Shown one piece after another: positions 11,272-21,894 of a stretch of DNA of 64,000 nt (position 1 is its first letter; each line of letters opens with the position of its first letter). The notes below the pieces were generated by a model. The model worked only from the letters and a program-made list of their open reading frames with translations, was not told where the DNA came from and did no database searches. The position numbers were made by a program, and so were the translations under genes. The DNA is from an uncultured Prevotella sp. (GTDB taxonomy: Bacteria > Bacteroidota > Bacteroidia > Bacteroidales > Bacteroidaceae): the NCBI GenBank assembly GCA_937895845.1, contig CALBLK010000006.1:23358-87357 (forward strand). The letters run 5' to 3'.

Positions 11272-12309
11272 ATGAGCAGACTGATCAAGCCAAGAGACTA
11301 CCATGCACTGCTGGACACCAAGCAGACAGAGCAAGGCATCAAGCTGATAAAGGAGTTTTTCCAGCAAAACCTGTCAACCGAGCTGCGGCTGCGGCGCGTC
11401 ACGGCCCCACTGTTTGTGCTCCAGGGACTGGGCATCAACGACGACCTCAACGGCGTGGAGCGCGCCGTGACGTTCCCTGTGAAAGACCTGGGCGACGCCA
11501 AGGCCGAGGTGGTCCACTCGCTGGCCAAGTGGAAGCGGCTGACCCTGGCCGAGTACCACATCGAGCCGGGACACGGCATCTACACCGACATGAACGCCAT
11601 CAGGGCCGACGAGGAGCTGGACAACCTGCACTCGCTCTATGTCGACCAGTGGGACTGGGAGGCTGTCATCACCAGGGAGCAGCGCACGGTGGCCTTTCTG
11701 AAGGACACGGTGAGGCGCATCTACGCGGCCATCAGGCGCACGGAGTATCTCACGTGCGAGACCTACCCGCAGCTGAAGCCCTTCCTGCCCGATGAAATCG
11801 CGTTCATCCACAGCGAGGACCTGCTGGAGATGTATCCCGACAAGTCACCCAAGGAGCGCGAGGACGCCATCTGCAAGCGGTTCGGGGCGGTGTTTGTCAC
11901 CGGCATCGGCGGCAGGCTGAGCGACGGGAGGAAGCACGACGGGCGCGCCCCCGACTACGACGACTGGTCGACGGTGGCCGAGGACGGCAAGGTGGGCCTC
12001 AACGGTGACATCCTGATATGGTACCCCGTGCTCGAGCGCTCGTTCGAGCTGTCGTCAATGGGCGTGCGCGTCGACAGCGAAGCCCTGCGCAGGCAACTGA
12101 AGACCGAGGGGAAGGAGGACCGCGAGAAACTCTACTTCCACCGGAAGCTGCTGGCCGGCGAGCTGCCGCTGACCATCGGCGGAGGCATCGGGCAGAGCCG
12201 CCTGTGCATGGTGATGCTCCACAAGGCCCACATCGGAGAGATTCAGGCAAGCATCTGGCCCGAAGAGATGCGCCGCGAGTGCGAGGCCCTCGGCATGCCG
12301 CTCATCTGA
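11272..12309 (+). CDS. asnA: Aspartate-ammonia ligase (ammonia-dependent asparagine synthetase)
   Basis: A 345-residue AsnA, forming asparagine from aspartate, ammonia and ATP. The whole protein matches the family, a relative of class II aminoacyl-tRNA synthetases: RLRRVTAPLFVLQGLGINDDLNG, HIEPGHGIYTDMNAIRAD, YVDQWDWE and the final motif-3-like GGGIGQSRLCMVML. The start is the ATG at 11272 beyond the promoter; an earlier in-frame ATG at 11218 lies inside the promoter. It is transcribed alone and ends at a strong terminator. It stands next to glnN and close to amtB/glnK/asnB, so it belongs to the nitrogen group. Confidence 0.95.
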   Translation: MSRLIKPRDYHALLDTKQTEQGIKLIKEFFQQNLSTELRLRRVTAPLFVLQGLGINDDLNGVERAVTFPVKDLGDAKAEVVHSLAKWKRLTLAEYHIEPGHGIYTDMNAIRADEELDNLHSLYVDQWDWEAVITREQRTVAFLKDTVRRIYAAIRRTEYLTCETYPQLKPFLPDEIAFIHSEDLLEMYPDKSPKEREDAICKRFGAVFVTGIGGRLSDGRKHDGRAPDYDDWSTVAEDGKVGLNGDILIWYPVLERSFELSSMGVRVDSEALRRQLKTEGKEDREKLYFHRKLLAGELPLTIGGGIGQSRLCMVMLHKAHIGEIQASIWPEEMRRECEALGMPLI

Positions 12310-12419
12310 CGCCGGCTGCTCTCACCAACGACAGGCAACAGAAAGCGGGAGACGGCTTCACAGCCACCCCCCGCAGCAAACTTCAAACAACCAAAAAAAG
12401 AAATAGATTGCCTGTTAAC

Positions 12420-12450
12420 GGTCCGGCTCCGAAAGGAGCCGGACCTTTTT
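12420..12450 (+). terminator. Intrinsic terminator of asnA
   Basis: A perfect 11-bp stem (12420-12430 with 12435-12445), GAAA tetraloop and five T. The minus-strand side has no T run, so glnN, which converges on it, may end elsewhere or use it only weakly. Confidence 0.9.
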
Positions 12451-12479
12451 GGTTCAAAAAGCGTACACGCGCAGAAGCG

Positions 12480-14669
<2,190 letters not shown>

Positions 14670-14708
14670 ACTATTTGAATTTTTGAGTGTTTGGTTTCGT
14701 TTGTAGAG

Positions 14709-14732
14709 CGGGGGCGCCGCGGGGCGCCCCCG
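14709..14732 (-). terminator. GC-rich hairpin between porin gene and glnN
   Basis: A 10-bp stem of G/C pairs (14709-14718 with 14723-14732) directly after the porin stop codon, without a T run. It could be a weak terminator or an mRNA end-stabilising element that sets the ratio of porin to glnN transcript. Confidence 0.4.
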
Positions 14733-14738
14733 GGGGGG

Positions 14739-15476
14739 TCAGGGTCTGAGCGTGAGCCCGAACACAAAGTAGGCGGACTGCGCTGCGGGATTGGCGGCCA
14801 CCTGGGCGAACACTGGGATGCTGAATGTCGGTGTCACCGTGATGTCCTTGGTGGCGCGTAGCGACACGTTGGTCACGGCAAAGTTGTCGTTGCCATAGAG
14901 CGTGGTCTTGAAAGGCGAGGCGCCGACAGCAGCCTTCCAGTCAAGCTTGCCAAGGGTGAAGGGGGCGGCCAGCTCGACATAGGAGGAGTAGGCGCGTTCG
15001 GCTGAGCCGTCGTCGCCAGGCTTGCGGTAGTCGTCACCGGCAAAGACGGTGTACCACTGTACGGAGAGCGGTCCGAAGTCGTAGCCCACATTGGCCTCGA
15101 ACATGTGGTTGGTGCTGTGGGTGCTGTACATGAAATAGCGTCCGGCAGCATCCGACCCGGCAGAGAACCAGTAGTCGGTGACGCCCACATTGAAGCCTCC
15201 GGCGGCGTAGGCCAGTGTGAGGTCAAGTTCCGAGGGATAGTCGGCGCCGGTCTTCGGCGCCAGTTCGGTGCTCCCCCATGCGGTGAGCGAGAACCCCTTG
15301 TAGCTCACGCCCAGCGTGGGCTGCACGGACACGTCGCCGCACTTGGTGCCACGCCACACATACTGGTTGACCACATCGGCCGACAGGGTGGCCTCTACGT
15401 TGTCCTGCGCTGCTGCTGTCACGGCACCGGCCACGGTCATCATGGCCGCGATGCCCAATTTTCCAAGTCTTTTCAT
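14739..15476 (-). CDS. Small outer-membrane beta-barrel protein, TorF-family putative porin
   Basis: A 245-residue protein with a signal peptide (MKRLGKLGIAAMMTVAGAVTAAA) followed by alternating amphipathic strands, starting VEATLSADVVNQYVWRGTK and ending in a terminal strand YFVFGLTLRP. The NQYVWRG pattern near the mature N-terminus is typical of TorF-type putative porins. The ATG at 15476 is chosen because the signal peptide begins there; the frame extends eight codons further to a TTG. It sits between dapL and glnN in a nitrogen-related operon, which suggests a channel for a nitrogenous solute; that is inference from context. Confidence 0.7.
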   Translation of the reverse strand: MKRLGKLGIAAMMTVAGAVTAAAQDNVEATLSADVVNQYVWRGTKCGDVSVQPTLGVSYKGFSLTAWGSTELAPKTGADYPSELDLTLAYAAGGFNVGVTDYWFSAGSDAAGRYFMYSTHSTNHMFEANVGYDFGPLSVQWYTVFAGDDYRKPGDDGSAERAYSSYVELAAPFTLGKLDWKAAVGASPFKTTLYGNDNFAVTNVSLRATKDITVTPTFSIPVFAQVAANPAAQSAYFVFGLTLRP

Positions 15477-15586
15477 CTTTGTTAAGTTTTTGTTAGACAA
15501 TGTTGTTTGTGTTGTGTTGGAATATATATAATTAAGATGTGTTGGTCAGAACCCGAAGATGTGACGCCGCGCAGCGCGCGCAGCCG

Positions 15587-16816
15587 CTACCGCAGCCACT
15601 TGGCAAGGCGCTCCATGGCCTCCTCGCAGTCGGCCCGGTCGCCAAAGGCGGTGAGGCGCACATAGCCCTCGCCGCTCGGGCCGAAGCCCACGCCCGGGGT
15701 GCACACCACATGGGCGTTGTAGAGCATCTGCTCGAAGAAGCGCTCGCTGCCTAGGCCGTCGGGTGTCTTCACCCAGAGGTAGGGCGCGTTCTTTCCGCCG
15801 TACACCCTGAGCCCCAGCGAGGTGAGGGTCTGTGTCATTATCCGGGCGTTTTCCATATAGTAGTCGATGACGGCCTTCACCTGCTCGCGCCCCTCGGGCG
15901 AGTAGACGGCCTCGGCGGCGCGCTGGCTCACATAGCTGGTGCCGTTGAACTTGGTGCACTGGCGGCGGTTCCACAGGGGGTTGAGCGCCACGCGCTCGCC
16001 GCCCAGGGTCGAGGCGGTAAGCTCCTTGGGCACCACGGTGTAGCCGCAGCGCACGCCGGTGAAGCCGGCAGTCTTGGAATAGCTGCGGAACTCGATGGCC
16101 ACCTTGCGCGCGCCCTTGATCTCGTAGATGGAATGGGGGATGCCCTCCTCGCGGATATAGGCCTCGTAGGCTGCGTCGTAGAAGATGAGGGTGTCGTTCT
16201 TGATGGCGTAGTTCACCCACTTGCGCAGCTCGTCCTTGGAGATGACGGTGCCCGTGGGGTTGTTGGGGTAGCACAGGTAGATGATGTCGACGCGGCGGTC
16301 GGGCAGCTGGGGGACAAAGTTGTTCTCCTCCGTACAAGGCATATAGACGACGTTGCTCCACTTGCCGTCGCGCAGCACCCCGGCGCGGCCTATCATCACG
16401 TTGGAGTCGATGTAGACGGGATAGATGGGGTCGGTCACGCCGATGCTGTTGTCCCAGCGCACCAGCTCCTGGATGTTGCCGGTGTCGCTCTTGGCACCGT
16501 CGTTGACGAACACCTCGGAGGGGTCAAGGTGGATGCCCCGGGGCAGGTAGTCGTTCTTGACGATGGCCTCGCGCAGGAAGGCGTAGCCCTGCTCCGGGCC
16601 GTAGCCGCGGAAGGTCTCCTTGCGGCCCATCTCGTCGACAGCCTTGTGCATGGCTTCAATCACGGCGGGGCACAGGGGCTGGGTGACATCGCCGATGCCC
16701 AGGCTGATGACCTCGGCATGGGGGTGCGACACCTTGAAGGCGTTGACCTTCTTGGCAATGTCGGCGAACAGGTAGTTGTTCGGCAGCTTGAGGAAATGTT
16801 CGTTCACTAATGCCAT
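15587..16816 (-). CDS. dapL: LL-diaminopimelate aminotransferase
   Basis: A 409-residue PLP-dependent class I/II aminotransferase converting tetrahydrodipicolinate directly to LL-diaminopimelate with glutamate as donor. Diagnostic stretches are INSLGIGDVTQPL-like ISLGIGDVTQPLCPAV, FVNDGAKSDTGNIQ, CYPNNPTGT, and the Schiff-base lysine in YSKTAGFTGVRCGYTV. The route bypasses DapC/D/E and needs DapF, whose gene lies 69 bases upstream on the same strand. The pair therefore supplies meso-diaminopimelate for lysine and peptidoglycan. No separate promoter is visible. Confidence 0.96.
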   Translation of the reverse strand: MALVNEHFLKLPNNYLFADIAKKVNAFKVSHPHAEVISLGIGDVTQPLCPAVIEAMHKAVDEMGRKETFRGYGPEQGYAFLREAIVKNDYLPRGIHLDPSEVFVNDGAKSDTGNIQELVRWDNSIGVTDPIYPVYIDSNVMIGRAGVLRDGKWSNVVYMPCTEENNFVPQLPDRRVDIIYLCYPNNPTGTVISKDELRKWVNYAIKNDTLIFYDAAYEAYIREEGIPHSIYEIKGARKVAIEFRSYSKTAGFTGVRCGYTVVPKELTASTLGGERVALNPLWNRRQCTKFNGTSYVSQRAAEAVYSPEGREQVKAVIDYYMENARIMTQTLTSLGLRVYGGKNAPYLWVKTPDGLGSERFFEQMLYNAHVVCTPGVGFGPSGEGYVRLTAFGDRADCEEAMERLAKWLR

Positions 16817-16885
16817 ATTCGTTTGTTCCTTTATATTGATTGTTGTTGAAGTTTGCCTTGCTTGTGCCGCCGCGCCGCGCCGGGA

Positions 16886-17743
16886 CTATTCATCCAGCGC
16901 TATCTCCCCCTCGAAGACGAACGCGGCGGGGCCGCTCATGTAGACGTGGTTGTCGGTGTCGCTCCAGTTGACGTCAAGCGTTCCGCCGTCCATCCACACG
17001 CTGCTGCGCCGCCCTGCGCGGCCCGTGAGCGCCGCGGCCACGGCCGTGGCGCAGGCCCCTGTTCCGCAGGCCATGGTGACGCCGCTGCCACGCTCCCACA
17101 CGCGCGCCCTTATCGTGCCGTCGCCAAGCACCTGGGCGAACTCGATGTTGCAGCGCTCGGGAAAGGCGGGATGGCACTCGAGCAGGGCGCCGCAGCGCGC
17201 CACGTCAATGCCGTTGATGTTATCCGTGAAAATCACAAAGTGGGGGTTGCCCATCGAGACAAAGGTGCCGCGGAAGCGGAAGCCGTCTGCAGCCAGCTCG
17301 CCGTCGGTCATGCTGCCGCCGCCGACGGCCAGCTGGCTCTTGTCGGTGAGCTGCGGCGCGAGCATGTCAACGGTGACACTGCCCACCGTGCCGTCGCTGC
17401 CAAGGTGGAGGCGGAGCGTCTTCACCCCCGAGAGGGTGAGCAGGCGTATCTCCGTCTTGCCGGTGAGCCCCTTCTCGTACAGGTACTTCCCGATGCAGCG
17501 CGAGGCGTTGCCGCACATCATGGCCTCCGACCCGTCGGCATTGAAGATGCGCATGGAGAAGTCGGCCTCGGGCACGGGAGACTTGCCGATGAGCACCAGA
17601 CCGTCACTGCCGATGCCGGTGTGGCGCGCGCTCCACTTGACGGCGGCGGCCCCGGGGTTGGGGATTGTATATAATAAGGTGTTGACATAGATGTAGTCAT
17701 TACCCGCCCCTTGCATCTTGGTGAACCTGACAGTCTTTTGCAT
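16886..17743 (-). CDS. dapF: Diaminopimelate epimerase
   Basis: A 285-residue cofactor-independent epimerase interconverting LL- and meso-diaminopimelate. It has the two catalytic cysteines in the expected contexts: MCGNASRC (about residue 77) and TMACGTGACATAVA (about residue 222), and the N-terminal MQGAGNDYIYV signature. It is the first gene of the minus-strand unit dapF-dapL-porin-glnN, with a textbook promoter 50 bases upstream, and is divergent from glnK. Confidence 0.96.
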   Translation of the reverse strand: MQKTVRFTKMQGAGNDYIYVNTLLYTIPNPGAAAVKWSARHTGIGSDGLVLIGKSPVPEADFSMRIFNADGSEAMMCGNASRCIGKYLYEKGLTGKTEIRLLTLSGVKTLRLHLGSDGTVGSVTVDMLAPQLTDKSQLAVGGGSMTDGELAADGFRFRGTFVSMGNPHFVIFTDNINGIDVARCGALLECHPAFPERCNIEFAQVLGDGTIRARVWERGSGVTMACGTGACATAVAAALTGRAGRRSSVWMDGGTLDVNWSDTDNHVYMSGPAAFVFEGEIALDE

Positions 17744-17792
17744 TTTGCCTGTTTTTTACCTTGAAATGTTATATTCTGAATTGATTTCGGTG

Positions 17793-17823
17793 CAAAGATA
17801 GGCCATTTCGCAAGAAAATCAAA
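17793..17823 (-). promoter_or_regulatory. Bacteroidota promoter for dapF-dapL-porin-glnN
   Basis: Read on the minus strand: TTTG (17823-17820), exactly 19 bases, TATCTTTG (17800-17793). A perfect match to the consensus. Confidence 0.85.
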
Positions 17824-17849
17824 GGGAAAGCGGCAGGTTTCTATCAACT

Positions 17850-17870
17850 ATTTGCACAAAAAATGCAAAT
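17850..17870. promoter_or_regulatory. Inverted repeat, candidate operator
   Basis: ATTTGCA, seven bases (CAAAAAA), TGCAAAT. Perfect 7-bp arms, centre-to-centre 14 bases, 27 bases upstream of the dapF -33 box. No regulator gene is near, so the binding protein is unknown. Confidence 0.45.
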
Positions 17871-17884
17871 TGTAATAAAAAGAA

Positions 17885-17900
17885 TCAAAAGCGCTTTCGA
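17885..17900. promoter_or_regulatory. Palindrome, candidate operator
   Basis: Sixteen bases forming a palindrome with one mismatched pair; the inner ten (AAAGCGCTTT, 17888-17897) are perfect. It lies between the two divergent promoters. Confidence 0.45.
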
Positions 17901-17977
17901 TTTGTTATGAAACACTATATAATTTTATTTAAACGTTAGCTATTTTAGTTTTATATTATCTTTTTGACCGTTATATA

Positions 17978-18008
17978 TTTGTTTTAATTGCATAATGTCG
18001 TAATTTTG
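17978..18008 (+). promoter_or_regulatory. Bacteroidota promoter for glnK-amtB-asnB
   Basis: TTTG at 17978-17981, exactly 19 bases, TAATTTTG at 18001-18008. A perfect consensus. The transcript leader is about 45 bases and includes GGAGAGG ahead of the glnK ATG. Confidence 0.85.
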
Positions 18009-18061
18009 CAGTCGAAAGTTAACATTATGTCACACGTTTAAAATTAAAAGGAGAGGTAAGA

Positions 18062-18418
18062 ATGAGAAAGATTGAAGCCATCATCCGCAAGACAAAGTTC
18101 GATGACGTGAAGGAGGCGCTGCTTGCCGCCGACATCGAATGGTTCTCTTACTACGACGTGAGGGGCGAGGGAAAGATGAGACAGGCGCGCATTTACCGCG
18201 GCGTGATGTACGACACGAGCTGCATCGAGCGCATTCTGATTAACGTTGTCGTGCGCGACAAGAACGTTGAGCGCACGCTGTCGGCCATCCAGAAGGCAGC
18301 CTACACGGGCGAGATTGGCGACGGGCGCATCTTTGTGATTCCCATCGAGGATGCCATCCGCATCCGCACAGGCGAGCGGGGCGACATCGCCCTCTACAAC
18401 GCGGAGCAGGAGAAATGA
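18062..18418 (+). CDS. glnK: P-II family nitrogen regulatory protein
   Basis: A 118-residue P-II signal transducer that senses 2-oxoglutarate and ATP/ADP and gates AmtB. The fold markers are present: MRKIEAIIR, the B-loop TGEIGDGRIFV and the C-loop RIRTGERGD. The T-loop is unusual: GEGKMRQARIYRGVMY is one residue shorter than the classic GFGRQKGHTELYRGAEY, with Met at the place of Gln39, while the tyrosine equivalent to the uridylylated Tyr51 (here Tyr50) is kept. The gene is followed 102 bases later by amtB, the usual partner, and led by a consensus promoter. Called glnK because of the amtB linkage. Confidence 0.93.
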   Translation: MRKIEAIIRKTKFDDVKEALLAADIEWFSYYDVRGEGKMRQARIYRGVMYDTSCIERILINVVVRDKNVERTLSAIQKAAYTGEIGDGRIFVIPIEDAIRIRTGERGDIALYNAEQEK

Positions 18419-18520
18419 GGCCGGACGGCCCACCTTGCCGGCGAGCGGCAGGGCCGCCTGGCGGCAAGCGAGAGATTCAGGTAACACAAACGACACAAGG
18501 ACAATTAAAACATTACAATT

Positions 18521-19801
18521 ATGACATCATTATTTCTGGCTATAACCACTGACGACCTGGCCACGTCACTGGACACTGTGTGGATGCTGCTGGCCGCCAT
18601 GCTGGTGTTTTTCATGCAGCCGGGGTTCGCCCTGTGCGAGGCGGGCTTCACGCGGAGCAAGAACACGGCTAACATTCTGTTCAAGAACTTTGTCGACTTC
18701 ATGGTGGGCTCCCTGCTGTTCTGGTTCGTGGGCTTCGGGCTGATGTTCGGCAGCGACGGCGAGGGCTTCGTCGGCATGCCAAACTTCGGCGACCTATCCT
18801 TTTACAAAGGCGCGCTTCCTGTCGAGGGCTTTCTGATTTTCGAGACGGTGTTCTGCGCCACCAGCGCCACCATCGTGTCGGGCGCCATGGCCGAGCGCAC
18901 CAAGTTTTCCATGTATGTGGTCTACTCGTTCTTCATCTCGCTGCTCATCTACCCCATCGAGGGGCACTGGACATGGGGCGGCGGCTGGCTGTGCAACGGC
19001 AGCGAGGACAGCTTCATGATGACCACCTTTGGCGCCACGTTCCACGACTTTGCCGGCTCGGCCGTAGTCCACTCGGTGGGCGGCGTGCTGGCTTTCGTCG
19101 GAGCCGTGTGCCTGGGGGCGCGCTTGGGCAAGTACGACCGCAACGGCAAGAGCCGCGCCATCCCCGGCCACAACCTGATGGCGGCTGCGCTGGGCGTGTT
19201 CATCCTGTGGTTCGGGTGGTTCGGCTTCAACCCCGGCTCGCAGCTGGCAGCCTCGGGCGAGGCCAACAGGGTGGCCATCTCGCACGTGTTCCTCACCACC
19301 AACCTGGCTGCCGTTGCGGGCGGACTGGCCACGATGTTCACCTCATGGCTGAAGTATGGCAAGCCGTCGTTCTCGCTCACGCTCAACGGCATCCTGGCCG
19401 GACTGGTGGGCATCACGGCCGGATGTGACATGGTGGCGCCCTGGGCAGCTGTCGTCATCGGACTGGTTTGCGGCGTCGTGCTGGTCTACTCCATCGAGTT
19501 TATCGATGCCAAGCTGCATGTTGACGACCCCGTGGGCGCCAGCTCCGTGCATGGCGTGTGCGGCATCCTGGGCACCCTGCTCACCGGACTGCTGGCCATC
19601 GACGGCGGTGCGCTGACCGGAGGCGGCTGGGGCTTCTTCGGGGCGCAGTGCTTCGGCATCCTGGTCATCGACCTCTGGGCAGCCGCTACGGGCATCGTCC
19701 TCTTCTGGGGCATCAAGTGGGTCAAGGGTCTCCGCGTTGACAAGCGCATCGAGGAGGAGGGCCTTGACATCTACGAGCACGGAGAGAGCTGCTACAACTG
19801 A
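18521..19801 (+). CDS. amtB: Ammonium transporter AmtB
   Basis: A 426-residue Amt/Rh channel with 11 predicted membrane segments. Family motifs include MLLAAMLVFFMQPGFALCEAG-type start (residues about 25-45), DFAGSAVVHSVGG with the first pore histidine region, and GASSVHGVCGILGTLLTG near the C-terminus with the second conserved histidine. The start matches family members that have no cleaved signal peptide. Paired with the P-II gene upstream, which would block the channel when nitrogen is plentiful. The tail WVKGLRVDKRIEEEGLDIYEHGESCYN-type (last 27 residues) is the conserved cytoplasmic end. Confidence 0.96.
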   Translation: MTSLFLAITTDDLATSLDTVWMLLAAMLVFFMQPGFALCEAGFTRSKNTANILFKNFVDFMVGSLLFWFVGFGLMFGSDGEGFVGMPNFGDLSFYKGALPVEGFLIFETVFCATSATIVSGAMAERTKFSMYVVYSFFISLLIYPIEGHWTWGGGWLCNGSEDSFMMTTFGATFHDFAGSAVVHSVGGVLAFVGAVCLGARLGKYDRNGKSRAIPGHNLMAAALGVFILWFGWFGFNPGSQLAASGEANRVAISHVFLTTNLAAVAGGLATMFTSWLKYGKPSFSLTLNGILAGLVGITAGCDMVAPWAAVVIGLVCGVVLVYSIEFIDAKLHVDDPVGASSVHGVCGILGTLLTGLLAIDGGALTGGGWGFFGAQCFGILVIDLWAAATGIVLFWGIKWVKGLRVDKRIEEEGLDIYEHGESCYN

Positions 19802-19850
19802 CACGCCGGCCAGCCTCAGGGCTGACACGCGAGGACAACAGTCACCCGGT

Positions 19851-19927
19851 CCTCTGCCAAGGGTGGCCTGCCGCCGGGCTCCGGCCCGTCCCGAAGGGAA
19901 GCGGCGGGCGGCCACCCCTGGCAGGGG
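19851..19927 (+). terminator. Long imperfect hairpin between amtB and asnB
   Basis: About 77 bases that fold back on themselves: CCTCTGCCA (19851-19859) with TGGCAGGGG (19919-19927) and further pairing inward across GGGTGGCC / GGCCACCC. There is no T run. It may lower read-through from amtB to asnB or protect the 3' end of glnK-amtB mRNA. Confidence 0.4.
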
Positions 19928-19982
19928 ACTTCACGTCAAACCAACCGCGCCCTGGCGGGCGTTCAAAACAATCTGAAAAGCT

Positions 19983-21641
19983 ATGTGTGGAATCGTTTCA
20001 ATCTTCAACATCCAGGAGCAGACTCCCGAGCTGCGCCAGAAAGCGCTCCGTATGAGCCAGAAAATCCGTCACCGCGGCCCCGACTGGAGCGGCATCTACT
20101 GCGAGGGGTCGGCCATCCTGGCCCATGAGCGGCTGTCAATCGTCGACCCCGAGTCGGGCCGCCAGCCGCTGTTCAGTCCCGACAAGAAGCAGGTGCTGAC
20201 CGTGAACGGCGAGATTTACAACCACAAGGACATCAGGCGGAGGTACGCCGGGCGCTACCAGTTCCAGACGGGCAGCGACTGCGAGGTGATTCTCGCGCTC
20301 TACCGCGACAAGGGCGCCGGCTTTCTCGAAGACCTCAACGGCATCTTCGCCTTCGCGCTCTACGACGCCGAGCGCGACGAGTTCCTCATTGCGCGCGACC
20401 CCATCGGCGTGATTCCGCTGTACATCGGCTACGACAGCGACGGCAGGGTGTATGTGGCCAGCGAGCTGAAGGCCCTCGAGGGCAACTGCGACCGCTACGA
20501 GACGTTCCCCCCGGGCCACTACTACAGCAGCAGGGAGGGACGGATGGTGAAGTACTACACGCGCGACTGGACAGACTACGACAACGTGAAGGGCAACGGG
20601 GCGAGCGCGACCGCCATCCGCAGCGCGCTCGAGGAGGCGGTGAGGCGCCAGCTGATGAGCGACGTGCCCTACGGGGTGCTGCTGTCGGGCGGCCTGGACT
20701 CGTCCATCATCAGCGCCGTCGCGCAGAAGTATTCGGAAAAGCGCGTCGAGGACAACGGATCGACCCGGGCCTGGTGGCCGCGCCTCCACTCGTTCGCCGT
20801 GGGACTGAAGGGCGCGCCCGACCTGGCCAAGGCACGGATGGTGGCCGACCGCATCGGAACGGTGCACCACGAAATCAACTACACCATACAGGAGGGGCTG
20901 GATGCCATCCGCGACGTGATCTACTTCATCGAGACGTATGACGTGACCACCGTCAGGGCCTCGACGCCGATGTACCTGCTGGCGCGCGTCATCCGCTCGA
21001 TGGGCATCAAGATGGTGCTCTCGGGCGAGGGGGCCGACGAGATTTTCGGCGGCTACCTGTATTTCCACAAGGCCCCCAACGCCAGGGCATTCCACGAGGA
21101 GACGGTGCGCAAGCTCTCCAAGCTGCACCTCTACGACTGCCTGAGGGCGAACAAGAGCCTCTCGGCCTGGGGAGTGGAGGGGCGCGTGCCCTTCCTGGAC
21201 AAGGAATTCCTCGACGTGGCCATGCGCACCAACCCCGAGGCGAAGATGTGCCCGGGCCACACGGTGGAGAAGAGGATACTGCGCGAGGCGTTCAGCGACA
21301 TGCTTCCGCCCGAGGTGGCGTGGCGGCAGAAAGAGCAGTTCAGCGACGGCGTGGGCTACTCGTGGATAGACACGCTGAAGCAGGTCACGGCGTCGGCCGT
21401 GTCGGACAGCCAGATGGCCCACGCGGCCGACCGTTTCCCCGTCAACCCGCCGCGCAACAAGGAGGAATACTTCTACCGCACCATCTTTGCAGAGCACTTC
21501 CCCAGCGACTCAGCCGCGCTGTCGGTGCCCAGCGTGCCCAGCGTGGCGTGCTCGACGGCCGAGGCCCTGGCCTGGGACGAGGCGTTCAGGAACATGAACG
21601 AGCCGAGCGGAAGGGCCGTCGATGTGCATGAAAAAGGCTGA
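19983..21641 (+). CDS. asnB: Asparagine synthase B (glutamine-hydrolysing)
   Basis: A 552-residue enzyme close in length to E. coli AsnB. Cys2 of MCGIVSIF is the N-terminal nucleophile of the class II glutaminase domain (1 to about 205: RLSIVDPESGRQPL, NGEIYNH). The synthetase domain follows, with the PP-loop VLLSGGLDSSIISA near residue 235 and LSGEGADEIFGGY near residue 350. It uses glutamine, aspartate and ATP. As the third gene after glnK-amtB it fits nitrogen control; no promoter element is visible in the 181-base gap, but the gap holds a hairpin. It coexists with ammonia-dependent asnA 8 kb away. Confidence 0.96.
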   Translation: MCGIVSIFNIQEQTPELRQKALRMSQKIRHRGPDWSGIYCEGSAILAHERLSIVDPESGRQPLFSPDKKQVLTVNGEIYNHKDIRRRYAGRYQFQTGSDCEVILALYRDKGAGFLEDLNGIFAFALYDAERDEFLIARDPIGVIPLYIGYDSDGRVYVASELKALEGNCDRYETFPPGHYYSSREGRMVKYYTRDWTDYDNVKGNGASATAIRSALEEAVRRQLMSDVPYGVLLSGGLDSSIISAVAQKYSEKRVEDNGSTRAWWPRLHSFAVGLKGAPDLAKARMVADRIGTVHHEINYTIQEGLDAIRDVIYFIETYDVTTVRASTPMYLLARVIRSMGIKMVLSGEGADEIFGGYLYFHKAPNARAFHEETVRKLSKLHLYDCLRANKSLSAWGVEGRVPFLDKEFLDVAMRTNPEAKMCPGHTVEKRILREAFSDMLPPEVAWRQKEQFSDGVGYSWIDTLKQVTASAVSDSQMAHAADRFPVNPPRNKEEYFYRTIFAEHFPSDSAALSVPSVPSVACSTAEALAWDEAFRNMNEPSGRAVDVHEKG

Positions 21642-21714
21642 ACGCTCGCAGGGAAATTGACCCGCCACCTGCAAATATCCTGCCGAAACGGACCGCTTTC
21701 TCCCATTAAATTCG

Positions 21715-21722
21715 TATTTTTG
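21715..21722 (+). promoter_or_regulatory. Possible -7 promoter element upstream of esterase gene
   Basis: TATTTTTG, a match to TAnnTTTG, without a convincing -33 box. It lies 172 bases before the esterase start, in a 253-base intergenic region with no other visible feature. Confidence 0.35.
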
Positions 21723-21894
21723 CCGTGCATGCCGAAGGCTTGGACGGCTGTTCTTGCAACACGGAGCCGGGCGAACCTTCAGGCAAGGCAAACAGCCGGG
21801 CCTCTCGCGGCAGCCGTCCGCCCAAGCCGCTGCCGTTGCCGCCCGGATACCAATAACGTTATTCCACTACAGTGTTGCACTATTTAGGACATCT

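Larger units (their letters stand above)
17744..18061. promoter_or_regulatory. Divergent control region between dapF and glnK
   Basis: A 318-bp AT-rich, gene-free stretch in an otherwise GC-rich window. It carries one consensus promoter pointing each way and, between them, two palindromes: ATTTGCA-N7-TGCAAAT at 17850-17870 and a 16-bp near-palindrome centred on AAAGCGCTTT at 17885-17900. They are well placed to bind a regulator controlling both operons. Confidence 0.7.
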
